This document shows, piece after piece, positions 1-5,983 of a stretch of DNA of 7,166 nt. Each line of letters starts with the position of its first letter. Positions within the stretch are counted from its first letter, which is position 1. The notes beneath the pieces were generated by a model. The model was given only the letters and a program-made list of their open reading frames with translations, was not told the DNA's origin and searched no databases. The position numbers and the translations under genes were made by a program. Origin of the DNA: Massilia sp. (GTDB taxonomy: Bacteria; Pseudomonadota; Gammaproteobacteria; Burkholderiales; Burkholderiaceae_D); the NCBI GenBank assembly GCA_028291845.1, contig JAQGNM010000508.1, forward strand, positions 1-7,166. The letters run 5' to 3'.

Positions 1-336
1 GGAAATCTGCGCCACGTCCAGCTTGGCGGCAACGCGCGGCAGAATGTTCTTGCCGTAGGCGGTGGCCGGAGCGAGGATGTGGCTGTAGTTGCCGGCGACA
101 GCGAGCACCTGCTCGGCGACGTTCTCGGCCAGGCCGTCGGCAAAGTGGGCGGCGTCGGCCACCAGCACCTTGGTGACGCCGGCGATGGCGGCGGCCGCTT
201 CGGCGGCGGCGCCGCAGTTGCTGCCGGCGACCAGGATGTGGACTTCACCGCCGCACTGCGACGCTGCGGTAACGGTGTGGTGGGTGCTTCCCTTCAGGGA
301 TGCGTTATCGTGTTCGGCGATGACTAATGCGGCCAT
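1..336 (-). CDS. etfA: Electron transfer flavoprotein alpha subunit, N-terminal part (runs off left edge)
   Basis: EtfA pairs with EtfB to form a soluble FAD-containing heterodimer. It passes electrons from acyl-CoA and other dehydrogenases to ETF:ubiquinone oxidoreductase. Only the first 112 residues are in the window. They begin MAALVIAEHDNASLKGST and include the stretches GGEVHILVAGSNCG and SHILAPATAYGKNILPRVAAKL, which are typical of the EtfA N-terminal domain. The C-terminal FAD-binding domain lies beyond position 1. The ATG at 336-334 is preceded by AAGGA (minus strand, 347-343) at a normal distance. The gene starts 27 bases after the etfB stop, so the two are almost certainly one operon. 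The alanine-rich stretch around residues 43-51 is normal for a GC-rich host. The assignment rests on sequence pattern and on the adjacent etfB. Confidence 0.93.
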   Translation of the reverse strand, partial: MAALVIAEHDNASLKGSTHHTVTAASQCGGEVHILVAGSNCGAAAEAAAAIAGVTKVLVADAAHFADGLAENVAEQVLAVAGNYSHILAPATAYGKNILPRVAAKLDVAQIS

Positions 337-363
337 GATGTGTCCTTGTTGTTGCTCGATCAG

Positions 364-1113
364 TTAGATTACTTTGGCTTCGGTACGCAGCTTGGCCACC
401 AGGGTTGCCGCATCAGGCACCGTGATGCCGGCTGAACGCTTCGGCGGCTCGACCACTTTGAGGGTTTTCAGGCGCGGCGCGATGTCGACGCCGAGCTCTT
501 CCGGCTTGATCACCTCGAGCGGCTTTTTCTTCGCCTTCATGATGTTCGGCAAGGTGACGTAGCGCGGCTCGTTCAGGCGCAGGTCGGTGGTGACGATGGC
601 CGGCAAGGTCAATGCCAGGGTTTCCAGGCCGCCGTCGACTTCGCGGGTGACGGTGACGCTGTCGCCTTCGAGCACGACTTTCGAGGCAAAGGTGGCTTGC
701 GGCCAGCCCAGCAGGGCTGCCAGCATCTGGCCGACCTGGTTCGAATCGTCGTCGATGGCCTGCTTGCCGAGGATGATCAGCTGTGGCTGCTCCTTGTCGG
801 CAACGGCTTTAAGCAGCTTGGCGACGGCCAGCGGCTCCAGGTCGGGGGTGGTCTCCACCAGGATCGCGCGGTCGGCGCCGATCGCCATGCCGGTGCGCAG
901 GGTTTCCTGGGCCTGGGTAACGCCGCAGGTAACGGCGATGACTTCGGTGACCTTGCCGGCTTCCTTCAGGCGCATCGCTTCTTCCAAGGCGATTTCATCG
1001 AAGGGGTTCATCGACATCTTGACGTTGGCGGTTTCAACGCCGCTGCCATCGGATTTGACGCGGACCTTGACGTTGTAGTCGACCACACGCTTGACGGGGA
1101 CCAGGACTTTCAT
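364..1113 (-). CDS. etfB: Electron transfer flavoprotein beta subunit
   Basis: EtfB is the AMP-binding partner of EtfA and carries the loop that docks on acyl-CoA dehydrogenases. The 249-residue product has the usual family length. It starts MKVLVPVKRVVDYNVKVRVK. The ETF beta signature region is visible at residues 178-199, with NEPRYVTLPNIMKAKKKPLE around the dehydrogenase-recognition loop. MNPFDEIALEEAMRLKE (35-51) and the GKQAIDDDSNQVGQML segment (116-131) are also family-typical. The frame stays open 69 bases further upstream to 1182. I reject that start because the extension runs through the TATAAT promoter box and homologs begin at MKVLVPVKR. Upstream of the chosen ATG is AAGG, 5-6 bases away. 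etfA follows after 27 bases. The pair likely serves fatty-acid and amino-acid oxidation. Confidence 0.96.
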   Translation of the reverse strand: MKVLVPVKRVVDYNVKVRVKSDGSGVETANVKMSMNPFDEIALEEAMRLKEAGKVTEVIAVTCGVTQAQETLRTGMAIGADRAILVETTPDLEPLAVAKLLKAVADKEQPQLIILGKQAIDDDSNQVGQMLAALLGWPQATFASKVVLEGDSVTVTREVDGGLETLALTLPAIVTTDLRLNEPRYVTLPNIMKAKKKPLEVIKPEELGVDIAPRLKTLKVVEPPKRSAGITVPDAATLVAKLRTEAKVI

Positions 1114-1161
1114 GGGGGACCTTTTTCGAAAAATGGATTCGTTGACTGACGAGTGGCATAG

Positions 1162-1190
1162 ATTATAAGAGAAAAACGCCATCAGGTCGA
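1162..1190 (-). promoter_or_regulatory. Probable sigma-70 promoter of etfBA
   Basis: On the minus strand a perfect -10 box TATAAT (1167-1162) lies 17 bases downstream of TCGACC (1190-1185), which matches the -35 consensus TTGACA at 4 of 6 positions. Transcription would start near 1155 and give a leader of about 42 bases before etfB. The box lies downstream of the terminator at 1221-1244, so etfBA can be expressed independently of the TusA-like gene. Confidence 0.72.
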
Positions 1191-1197
1191 AATTAAA

Positions 1198-1209
1198 GCA
1201 CGATCGTGC
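1198..1209. promoter_or_regulatory. Perfect 12-bp palindrome, candidate operator upstream of etfBA
   Basis: GCACGATCGTGC reads identically on both strands. Its centre is about 49 bases upstream of the predicted etfBA transcription start, just outside the -35 box. That is a plausible place for a dimeric regulator. On the minus strand it is followed by TTTAATTT, so it could instead be a weak hairpin. No matching regulator is in the window. Confidence 0.4.
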
Positions 1210-1220
1210 GATTCCAGGCT

Positions 1221-1244
1221 AAAAGAAAGCCCCTAAAGCGGGGC
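1221..1244 (-). terminator. Intrinsic terminator after the TusA-like gene
   Basis: On the minus strand GCCCC (1244-1240) pairs with GGGGC (1233-1229) around a 6-base loop and is followed directly by TTTCTTTT (1228-1221). It sits about 95 bases after the stop of the TusA-like gene and before the etfBA promoter, separating the two transcription units. Confidence 0.75.
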
Positions 1245-1298
1245 CGGAGTAGCAACACTCTCACCGGGCCGGTCGCCGGACCAGCCCCGTTGAGAACG
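1221..1298 (-). other. Candidate structured RNA: stacked hairpins ending in a terminator
   Basis: Read on the minus strand, four hairpins follow each other with almost no unpaired bases. They are CGTT/AACG (1298-1288); a strong 9-bp stem GGGCTGGTC/GACCGGCCC with a CGGC loop (1287-1266, one G-U pair); a small GAGT/ACTC stem with loop GTTGCT (1260-1247); and the terminator (1244-1229) with its T tract. GGGGCTGG (1288-1281) can also pair over 8 bp, with one G-U, to CCGGCCCC (1247-1240). That pairing would break both the strong hairpin and the terminator. This could be a 3' untranslated region, a small RNA derived from it, or an attenuator. I do not recognise a known RNA family, and no clear promoter for a separate RNA is visible. 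Confidence 0.4.
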
Positions 1299-1338
1299 TT
1301 TCTTACGCGCACTACAATTGCGCAACTAAAATGCAGAC

Positions 1339-1629
1339 TTACTTGCGACGCATCAAAAAGGTGAATTCAAGACCGTTTTGACTGTGGGCAAGCAAAGCAT
1401 TGCCTGTCTGTTTGGCAAATGCCTGGAAGTCACGTACCGAGCCGGAATCGGTGGCCACGATACGTAACACTTCACCGGACTGCATTTCCGCCAGGGCTTT
1501 TTTTGCCTTGAGGATCGGCAGCGGACAGTTCAGTCCGCGGGCGTCGAGATCCTTCTGGTAAGCCGTGACGTCGTTGTCGAAAGTGACAGTGCTCATCGAT
1601 TGGTTCGCTTGGTTGGTTGCGGGAGTCAT
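1339..1629 (-). CDS. TusA-family sulfur carrier / sulfurtransferase-like protein
   Basis: Members of this small cytosolic family carry sulfur as a persulfide on a conserved cysteine, for example in tRNA thiolation or other sulfur-transfer relays. The motif LDARGLNCPLPILKAKKAL is plain, with Cys35 followed by Pro36 and Pro38 (the CPxP active site). The rest (GEVLRIVATDSGSVRDFQAFAKQTGN) fits the beta-alpha-beta fold. Counted from the first ATG (1629) the product is 96 residues. An in-frame ATG at 1596 gives 85 residues (MSTVTFDNDV...), closer to the usual family length, but has no clear ribosome binding site. The first ATG has AGGAG 12 bases upstream, a long spacing. The start is therefore uncertain. 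Which pathway it serves cannot be told from the neighbours. Confidence 0.9.
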   Translation of the reverse strand: MTPATNQANQSMSTVTFDNDVTAYQKDLDARGLNCPLPILKAKKALAEMQSGEVLRIVATDSGSVRDFQAFAKQTGNALLAHSQNGLEFTFLMRRK

Positions 1630-1654
1630 GTGTCCATACTACTCCTATTCACAG

Positions 1655-1660
1655 ATTATG
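1655..1660 (-). promoter_or_regulatory. Possible -10 box for the TusA-like gene
   Basis: CATAAT on the minus strand (1660-1655) matches TATAAT at 5 of 6 positions and lies 25 bases before the first ATG. No good -35 hexamer is found at 16-18 bases. The call rests on the -10 box and on the position just after the terminator of the upstream operon. Confidence 0.35.
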
Positions 1661-1671
1661 ACGCAGCGCAC

Positions 1672-1707
1672 CAAAATAAACCACACTCGTTGCGAAAGCA
1701 CAACGAG
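1672..1707 (-). terminator. Probable intrinsic terminator of the marR-CPBP operon
   Basis: A perfect 7-bp stem CTCGTTG/CAACGAG (1686-1692 and 1701-1707) with an 8-base loop lies 33 bases after the CPBP stop codon. On the minus strand it is followed by the T-rich TGTGGTTTATTTTG. The tail is interrupted, so termination may be incomplete. Confidence 0.55.
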
Positions 1708-1740
1708 CATATCTAAATTGAAAACTTTACGGTAGATAAA

Positions 1741-2592
1741 TCACTGCACGGCGGTCTGCCGCGCACGGCGGTAGAGCACCACGAACAGCGCGCCCATTAC
1801 CAGCGCAGTCCAGGCCGAGCCCTCCAGGCCGTAGACGCCGCCGGTGATCCAGTCGGGCCCGGACAGCTGGCCGATGATCAAGCCCTTGGCCGGGTGGCCC
1901 GACACGGCGATGGAAAACACCGCGCCGAGCGTGTAGTTCCAGGCTGCATGGATCGCGATGCACAGCCACAGCCGCCGGGTAGCCATCCAGGCGGCGCTCA
2001 GCATCAGGCCGGCCAGCGCCGTGTTGGCCAGCGCCAGCGCACTGACACCGTCACCCAGGTGCGCCAGCGCAAAAAGCAGCGCGCAGATCGCCAGCGCCGG
2101 CCAGCTGCCGAGCGAGCGCTCGACGATCCGAAAAATCACGGCGCGAAACAGCACTTCTTCGAAGATGGCGACAAACAGCATTTCCGCCAGCGGCGCGGCG
2201 ATCGCCGCCGACCAGGGATTGAAGCCGGCGATGCGATAGCTGCCGGTGGCGGCGAGCAGGCCGATCGTCGCCGCCACGGCCGCCGCGCCAATCAACAAGC
2301 CCGCGCCAAATTCCGCCGGCGCGCCGCGCACGGATAATTCGGCCAAGGGCCGGCGCTCCATCAGCTTGACGTAGCCGCGATAGACCAGCAGCACCAGCGC
2401 GCCGGCCAGCAGAAAGGGCCAGACGAAACGGTTGTCCTTCAGCGGCACCAATGCCTTCACCGCGGGAAAGGTCAGCGCAGCCGTCAAGCCGACCGCCAGC
2501 ACACCCAGCACGATGCGCACCGGCGCCGAAAAGACGATGCGCTTGAAGCGCGAAGGTTTTACGGCGGCAACGTCGAGGGTGTGCGTGCTCAT
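1741..2592 (-). CDS. CPBP-family intramembrane glutamic protease (CAAX prenyl protease 2-like)
   Basis: The product is a 283-residue membrane protein with several hydrophobic segments (roughly 24-50, 58-72, 95-115, 127-155, 163-180, 186-205, 210-229 and 258-275). The three CPBP/Abi motifs are all present: the paired glutamates EEVLFR (Glu145, Glu146, Arg150), FALAH (Phe174, His178) and HAAWN (His215, Asn219). In characterised members (Rce1 family) these residues form the active site. Bacterial homologs process membrane or secreted peptides or act in bacteriocin self-immunity, but the substrate here is unknown. The chosen ATG overlaps the marR stop in an ATGA arrangement and has AGGAG 6 bases upstream inside marR, so translation is probably coupled. 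The frame is open further upstream through marR, but that extension has no family resemblance. Confidence 0.9.
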   Translation of the reverse strand: MSTHTLDVAAVKPSRFKRIVFSAPVRIVLGVLAVGLTAALTFPAVKALVPLKDNRFVWPFLLAGALVLLVYRGYVKLMERRPLAELSVRGAPAEFGAGLLIGAAAVAATIGLLAATGSYRIAGFNPWSAAIAAPLAEMLFVAIFEEVLFRAVIFRIVERSLGSWPALAICALLFALAHLGDGVSALALANTALAGLMLSAAWMATRRLWLCIAIHAAWNYTLGAVFSIAVSGHPAKGLIIGQLSGPDWITGGVYGLEGSAWTALVMGALFVVLYRRARQTAVQ

Positions 2593-3059
2593 GTGGACTC
2601 CTGGTTGTGAGAGCGGGCGGCGCGAATGCGCTGGCTGAAAGGCTGTTGTTCGAGGGCGGCGATGGCGTCGGCCAGGCATTGCGACAAGGGAAGCGCCAGA
2701 TCGGCATCGAGGCTGGCGGCGGCGCCTGCAGTGGCGGCCCAGCATTGTTTTAATTGCGGCAGCATCGCCCTGCCCCGCTCGCTCAGAGTGACCATTCTCT
2801 GGCGGGCGTCGGCGCCGGCGACGATGGCGACCAGGCCTTCCTTCTTCATCAGGGCCACGGTCTGGGTGGCGGCCGGTTGCGTAATGCCGGCATAGGCGGC
2901 AATTTCGCCGATCGAGGCGCTGCCGTGCTCACCGAGCACCCGCATCACCGGGGTGTAGCGCGGACGGTATTGCAGGCCGGCGTCAAGGTACGCGGCGGCG
3001 ACATCGCCGTCGAGCAGGTCGATGAGGTGACGAAGTTGGGTGCCGAGGCCTTGTTTCAT
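2589..3059 (-). CDS. MarR-family transcriptional regulator
   Basis: The product is a 156-residue winged helix-turn-helix protein of normal MarR length. Residues 46-77 (GSASIGEIAAYAGITQPAATQTVALMKKEGLV) form the helix-turn-helix and recognition helix. Residues 78-97 carry the wing, with the family-typical D-x-R (Asp84, Arg86) before MVTLSERG. Such proteins usually act as dimeric repressors released by small aromatic or antibiotic-like ligands, or by oxidation. Its stop overlaps the start of the CPBP protease gene by 4 bases, so the protease is the most likely target together with marR itself. The ATG at 3059 has no Shine-Dalgarno sequence (CACTACCCCC precedes it). The open frame continues upstream to 3206 into the palindromic element, and I reject that extension. 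The ligand cannot be inferred. Confidence 0.92.
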   Translation of the reverse strand: MKQGLGTQLRHLIDLLDGDVAAAYLDAGLQYRPRYTPVMRVLGEHGSASIGEIAAYAGITQPAATQTVALMKKEGLVAIVAGADARQRMVTLSERGRAMLPQLKQCWAATAGAAASLDADLALPLSQCLADAIAALEQQPFSQRIRAARSHNQEST

Positions 3060-3080
3060 GGGGGTAGTGTAGCACGATAT

Positions 3081-3092
3081 ATAAGTGCTTAT
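3081..3092. promoter_or_regulatory. Candidate MarR operator in the marR promoter region
   Basis: ATAAG-TG-CTTAT is an inverted repeat of 5-base arms. It lies 22 bases before the marR start and overlaps the AT-rich TATATA stretch (minus strand 3083-3078) that could be a -10 box. AT-rich palindromes of this size over the promoter are typical of MarR autoregulation. The link to this MarR protein is inferred from position only. Confidence 0.4.
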
Positions 3093-3099
3093 GCAAATA

Positions 3100-3282
3100 A
3101 GGGGGACTGGCCGGGCCGCGATCGGACCGGAGGTGCCTGTCCCATGCGTGAATAGAGTCACGGTCAGCAGGGGCAAAAAAAAGTGTCCCGTTTTTAAGAG
3201 GGACACTATTTCTTCATTTTGCGCTGCATATCAAACATGGGACAGGCACCTTCGGTCCGATCGCGGCCCGGCCAGTCCCCCT
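3100..3282. repeat. 183-bp palindromic element with 47-bp inverted arms between alaS and marR
   Basis: Positions 3100-3146 and 3236-3282 are reverse complements at 46 of 47 positions with no gaps. The sole difference is G3130 against T3252, a G-U wobble in a plus-strand RNA. The 89-base centre holds a 5-bp hairpin CGTGA/TCACG (3147-3162) and the terminator-like stem AGTGTCCC/GGGACACT (3182-3207). The core TGTCCC occurs in both the arms and the centre (CCTGTCCC, GTGTCCC and their complements), which suggests a repeat family. It fills most of the 236-base gap, ending 13 bases from the alaS stop. There is no coding capacity and no obvious target-site duplication. It may be a non-autonomous mobile palindrome (MITE, or a REP-type sequence moved by a RAYT transposase) or a local inverted duplication. 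Confidence 0.8.
3175..3207 (-). terminator. Intrinsic terminator for alaS
   Basis: On the minus strand AGTGTCCC (3207-3200) pairs with GGGACACT (3189-3182) around a 10-base loop and runs straight into a T tract (3181-3175, eight T counting the last stem base). It lies about 90 bases after the alaS stop and inside the palindromic element. On the plus strand the tail ATTTCTTCATTTT is weaker, so the minus strand is the natural direction. Confidence 0.8.
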
Positions 3283-3295
3283 GCTGCCCCCGCTA

Positions 3296-5905
3296 CTACA
3301 CCTTCTGCGACACCCAGGCAGTCACCCCAGCCAAGGCCGCCGGCAAGCCGCTCGGATCGGTACCGCCGGCCTGCGCCATGTCGGGACGCCCGCCGCCCTT
3401 GCCGCCGACTTGTTGCGCAACAAAGTTGACCAGTTCGCCCGCCTTGACCTTGGAGGTGGCGTCCGCCGTCACGCCGGCAATCAGGCTGACTTTGCCGTCG
3501 GTGACGCTGGCCAGCACGATGGCCGCGGTTTTCAGCTTGTCCTTGAGCTTGTCCATGGTTTCGCGCAAGGTGGCGATGTCGGCCCCTTCCAGGGTTGCCG
3601 CCAGCACCTTGATGCCGTTGACGTCGACCGCGCGGGTCACCAGTTCGTCGCCCTGCCCGGCTGCCAGTTTCGACTTCAGCGCAGCCAGTTCTTTTTCCAG
3701 CGACTTGACTTGTTCCTGCACCTGGCCGATGCGCAAGGTCAGTTCTTCCGGATTGGTTTTCAGGGCGCCGGCCGCTTCCTGCAGGCGGCGGTTCAAATTC
3801 TGTACCAGCGCCAGCGCGCCTTCGCCGGTCACCGCTTCGAGGCGGCGGATGCCGGCGGCAACGCCCGCTTCCGTGGTGATTTTAAACAGGCCGATATCTC
3901 CGGTGCGGCCGACGTGGACGCCGCCGCACAGCTCTTTCGACGAGCCGATGTCGAGCACGCGCACTTCGTCGCCGTATTTCTCGCCGAACAAGGCCATGGC
4001 GCCATGTTTCACCGCGTCGTCAAAGCTCATGTGCTGAGCCTTGGTTTCGTGGTTCTGCAGGATTTCGCGGTTGACGATCGCTTCCACCTGGGCGATCTGG
4101 GCGGGGGTCACCGGCGCGTTGTGGCTGAAGTCGAAACGGGTTTTATCGGCGTCGACCAGCGAACCTTTTTGCGCCACATGGCTGCCCAGCACTTCGCGCA
4201 GGGCCTTGTGCATCAGGTGGGTGGCCGAGTGGTTACGGATGGTGCGGCCGCGCTTTTCCTCGTCGACCAGCGCATCGACCTTGTCGCCGACGCGCAGCAC
4301 GCCTTCGGCCAGCACGCCGTGGTGGCCGAACACGTCGGCTTGCACCTTCAAGGTGTCTTCCACCTGGAACAGGGCGGCGTCGCCGCGCAGCACGCCCTGG
4401 TCGCCCACCTGGCCGCCCGACTCGGCGTAGAACGGCGTGGTGTCGAGCACCACGATGCCGCTCTGGCCCGCCTTCAACTCCTGCACCGCCACGCCTTCGG
4501 CGTACAGGGCGATCACGGCGGCGTTGTGCACCAGCGCGTCATAGCCGATGAACTTGGTCTTGGCGCCCGAGTACTCGACGCTGGCAGCCATCTTGAACTT
4601 GCCGGCGGCGCGCGCGGTTTTCTTTTGCTGCTCCATCGCCGCGGCAAAGCCGGCCTCGTCGATCGTCACGCCGCGCTCGCGGCAGATGTCGGCGGTCAGA
4701 TCGAGCGGGAAGCCGTAGGTGTCGTACAAGGTGAAAGCGGTGGCGCCGTCGAGGTTGTTGCCGCCCTTGGCCAGCTGCGCTTCGAGGATCTTCATGCCGT
4801 TTTCCAGGGTCTCGCCGAAACGTTCTTCTTCCTGGCGGATGGTCTGCATCACGCGCGCTTTGGCCTCGGTCAGCTCGGGATAGGCGCTGCCCATCTGGAT
4901 ATCGAGGTCTTCGACCAATTTATAAAAGAACGGCTTGCTCTGGCCCAGCATGTGGCCGTGGCGCAGGGCGCGGCGGATGATGCGGCGCAGGACGTAGCCG
5001 TGGCCTTCCGGACCGGGAATGATGCCGTCGACGATCAGGAAGGCGGCCGCGCGGATATGGTCGGCGATCACCCGCAGCGACTTGCTTTCCAGGTCGGTCG
5101 CGCCGGTTTCGCGGGCGGCGGCCTTGATCAATGCCTGGAACAGGTCGATTTCATAATTGCTGTGCACGTGCTGCAGCACGGCGGCCAGGCGTTCGAGGCC
5201 CATGCCGGTGTCGACGCACGGTTTCGGCAGCTTGTTCATCACGCCCGCTTCATCGCGGTAGAACTGCATGAACACCAGGTTCCAGATCTCAATAAAACGG
5301 TCGCCGTCTTCGTCCGGCGAGCCTGGCGGGCCGCCCGGGATGTCGGCGCCGTGGTCGTAGAAAATCTCGGTGCACGGGCCGCACGGGCCGACATCGGCCA
5401 TCTGCCAGAAATTGTCGGATGCGTAGCGCGCTCCCTTGTTGTCGCCGATGCGGATGATGCGCTCGACCGGCACGCCGATCTCGTTGGCCCAGATGTCGTA
5501 GGCTTCGTCGTCCTCGAAATACACAGTGACGGTCAGCTTGTCGGCAGGCAAACCGTACACCTTGGTCAGCAACTCCCAGGCGTACTGGATGGCGTCGCGC
5601 TTGAAATAATCGCCGAAGCTGAAATTACCCAGCATTTCAAAGAAGGTGTGGTGACGGGCCGTGTAGCCGACGTTTTCCAGGTCGTTGTGCTTGCCGCCGG
5701 CGCGTACGCAGCGCTGCACCGAGGTGGCGCGGGTGTAGGGGCGGCTGTCGGTGCCGATGAACACGTCCTTGAATTGCACCATGCCGCTGTTGGTGAGCAG
5801 CATGGTCGGATCATTGCCCGGCACGAGCGGGCTGGAGCGGACGACCGTGTGGCCCTTCTGGGCGAAGAAGCCGAGGAATTTGTCGCGAATTTCAGATGAT
5901 TTCAT
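3296..5905 (-). CDS. alaS: Alanyl-tRNA synthetase
   Basis: AlaRS attaches alanine to tRNA-Ala in the cytoplasm and edits mischarged serine and glycine. The 869-residue product is full length (E. coli AlaRS is 876). It begins MKSSEIRDKFLGFFAQKGHT. The class II catalytic core spans about 1-245, with RATSVQRCVRAGGKHNDLENVG (59-80, motif 2 region) and GMGLERL (234-240, motif 3). The tRNA-recognition helices follow. The editing domain carries the zinc ligands HSATH (His559, His563) and CGGVH (Cys660, His664). A coiled-coil-like segment lies near 725-748, and the C-terminal DHHA1/C-Ala domain ends with the glycine-rich GGKGGGRPDMAQAGG (834-848). All key residues are present. The ATG at 5905 matches the family N-terminus but has no clear ribosome binding site (TGACACTAC precedes it). 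It is probably transcribed from its own promoter and stopped by the terminator in the palindromic element. Confidence 0.98.
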   Translation of the reverse strand: MKSSEIRDKFLGFFAQKGHTVVRSSPLVPGNDPTMLLTNSGMVQFKDVFIGTDSRPYTRATSVQRCVRAGGKHNDLENVGYTARHHTFFEMLGNFSFGDYFKRDAIQYAWELLTKVYGLPADKLTVTVYFEDDEAYDIWANEIGVPVERIIRIGDNKGARYASDNFWQMADVGPCGPCTEIFYDHGADIPGGPPGSPDEDGDRFIEIWNLVFMQFYRDEAGVMNKLPKPCVDTGMGLERLAAVLQHVHSNYEIDLFQALIKAAARETGATDLESKSLRVIADHIRAAAFLIVDGIIPGPEGHGYVLRRIIRRALRHGHMLGQSKPFFYKLVEDLDIQMGSAYPELTEAKARVMQTIRQEEERFGETLENGMKILEAQLAKGGNNLDGATAFTLYDTYGFPLDLTADICRERGVTIDEAGFAAAMEQQKKTARAAGKFKMAASVEYSGAKTKFIGYDALVHNAAVIALYAEGVAVQELKAGQSGIVVLDTTPFYAESGGQVGDQGVLRGDAALFQVEDTLKVQADVFGHHGVLAEGVLRVGDKVDALVDEEKRGRTIRNHSATHLMHKALREVLGSHVAQKGSLVDADKTRFDFSHNAPVTPAQIAQVEAIVNREILQNHETKAQHMSFDDAVKHGAMALFGEKYGDEVRVLDIGSSKELCGGVHVGRTGDIGLFKITTEAGVAAGIRRLEAVTGEGALALVQNLNRRLQEAAGALKTNPEELTLRIGQVQEQVKSLEKELAALKSKLAAGQGDELVTRAVDVNGIKVLAATLEGADIATLRETMDKLKDKLKTAAIVLASVTDGKVSLIAGVTADATSKVKAGELVNFVAQQVGGKGGGRPDMAQAGGTDPSGLPAALAGVTAWVSQKV

Positions 5906-5955
5906 GTAGTGTCAGCCAGCTTTTGGGCGAGGAAGGCGAATATGCTAAAAAACCG

Positions 5956-5983
5956 ATTATAGCGTAGTGCAAATTCAGGCGAA
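5956..5983 (-). promoter_or_regulatory. Probable alaS promoter, overlapping the ugpQ end
   Basis: On the minus strand TATAAT (5961-5956) is a perfect -10 box. TTCGCC (5983-5978), 16 bases upstream and inside the last codons of ugpQ, is a weak -35 match (3 of 6). The predicted start near 5949 gives a leader of about 44 bases containing a run of six T. Read-through from ugpQ remains possible because no terminator separates the genes. Confidence 0.6.

Noticed and set aside
1114..1182. Upstream extension of etfB by 23 codons
   Set aside because: The extension contains the TATAAT promoter box and does not resemble EtfB N-termini. The family start MKVLVPVKR lies at 1113.
1288..1298. Plus-strand hairpin CGTT/AACG followed by TTTCTT as a plus-strand terminator
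   Set aside because: There is no plus-strand gene upstream for it to end, and the stem is only 4 bp. It is better read as part of the minus-strand structured region.
2051..2707. 218-codon minus-strand frame across marR and the CPBP gene
   Set aside because: It lies in a different frame from both real genes, is arginine/alanine-rich and shows no domain, while the overlapping MarR and CPBP frames carry complete motifs.
3060..3206. Upstream extension of marR by 49 codons
   Set aside because: It runs through the palindromic repeat and the promoter region and has no similarity to MarR proteins.
3410..5899. 829-codon open frame on the plus strand opposite alaS
   Set aside because: It is an antisense shadow of alaS caused by GC-rich codon bias. 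Its protein is low-complexity (rich in H, G, A, Q, V) and resembles no family, whereas the minus-strand alaS is unmistakable.
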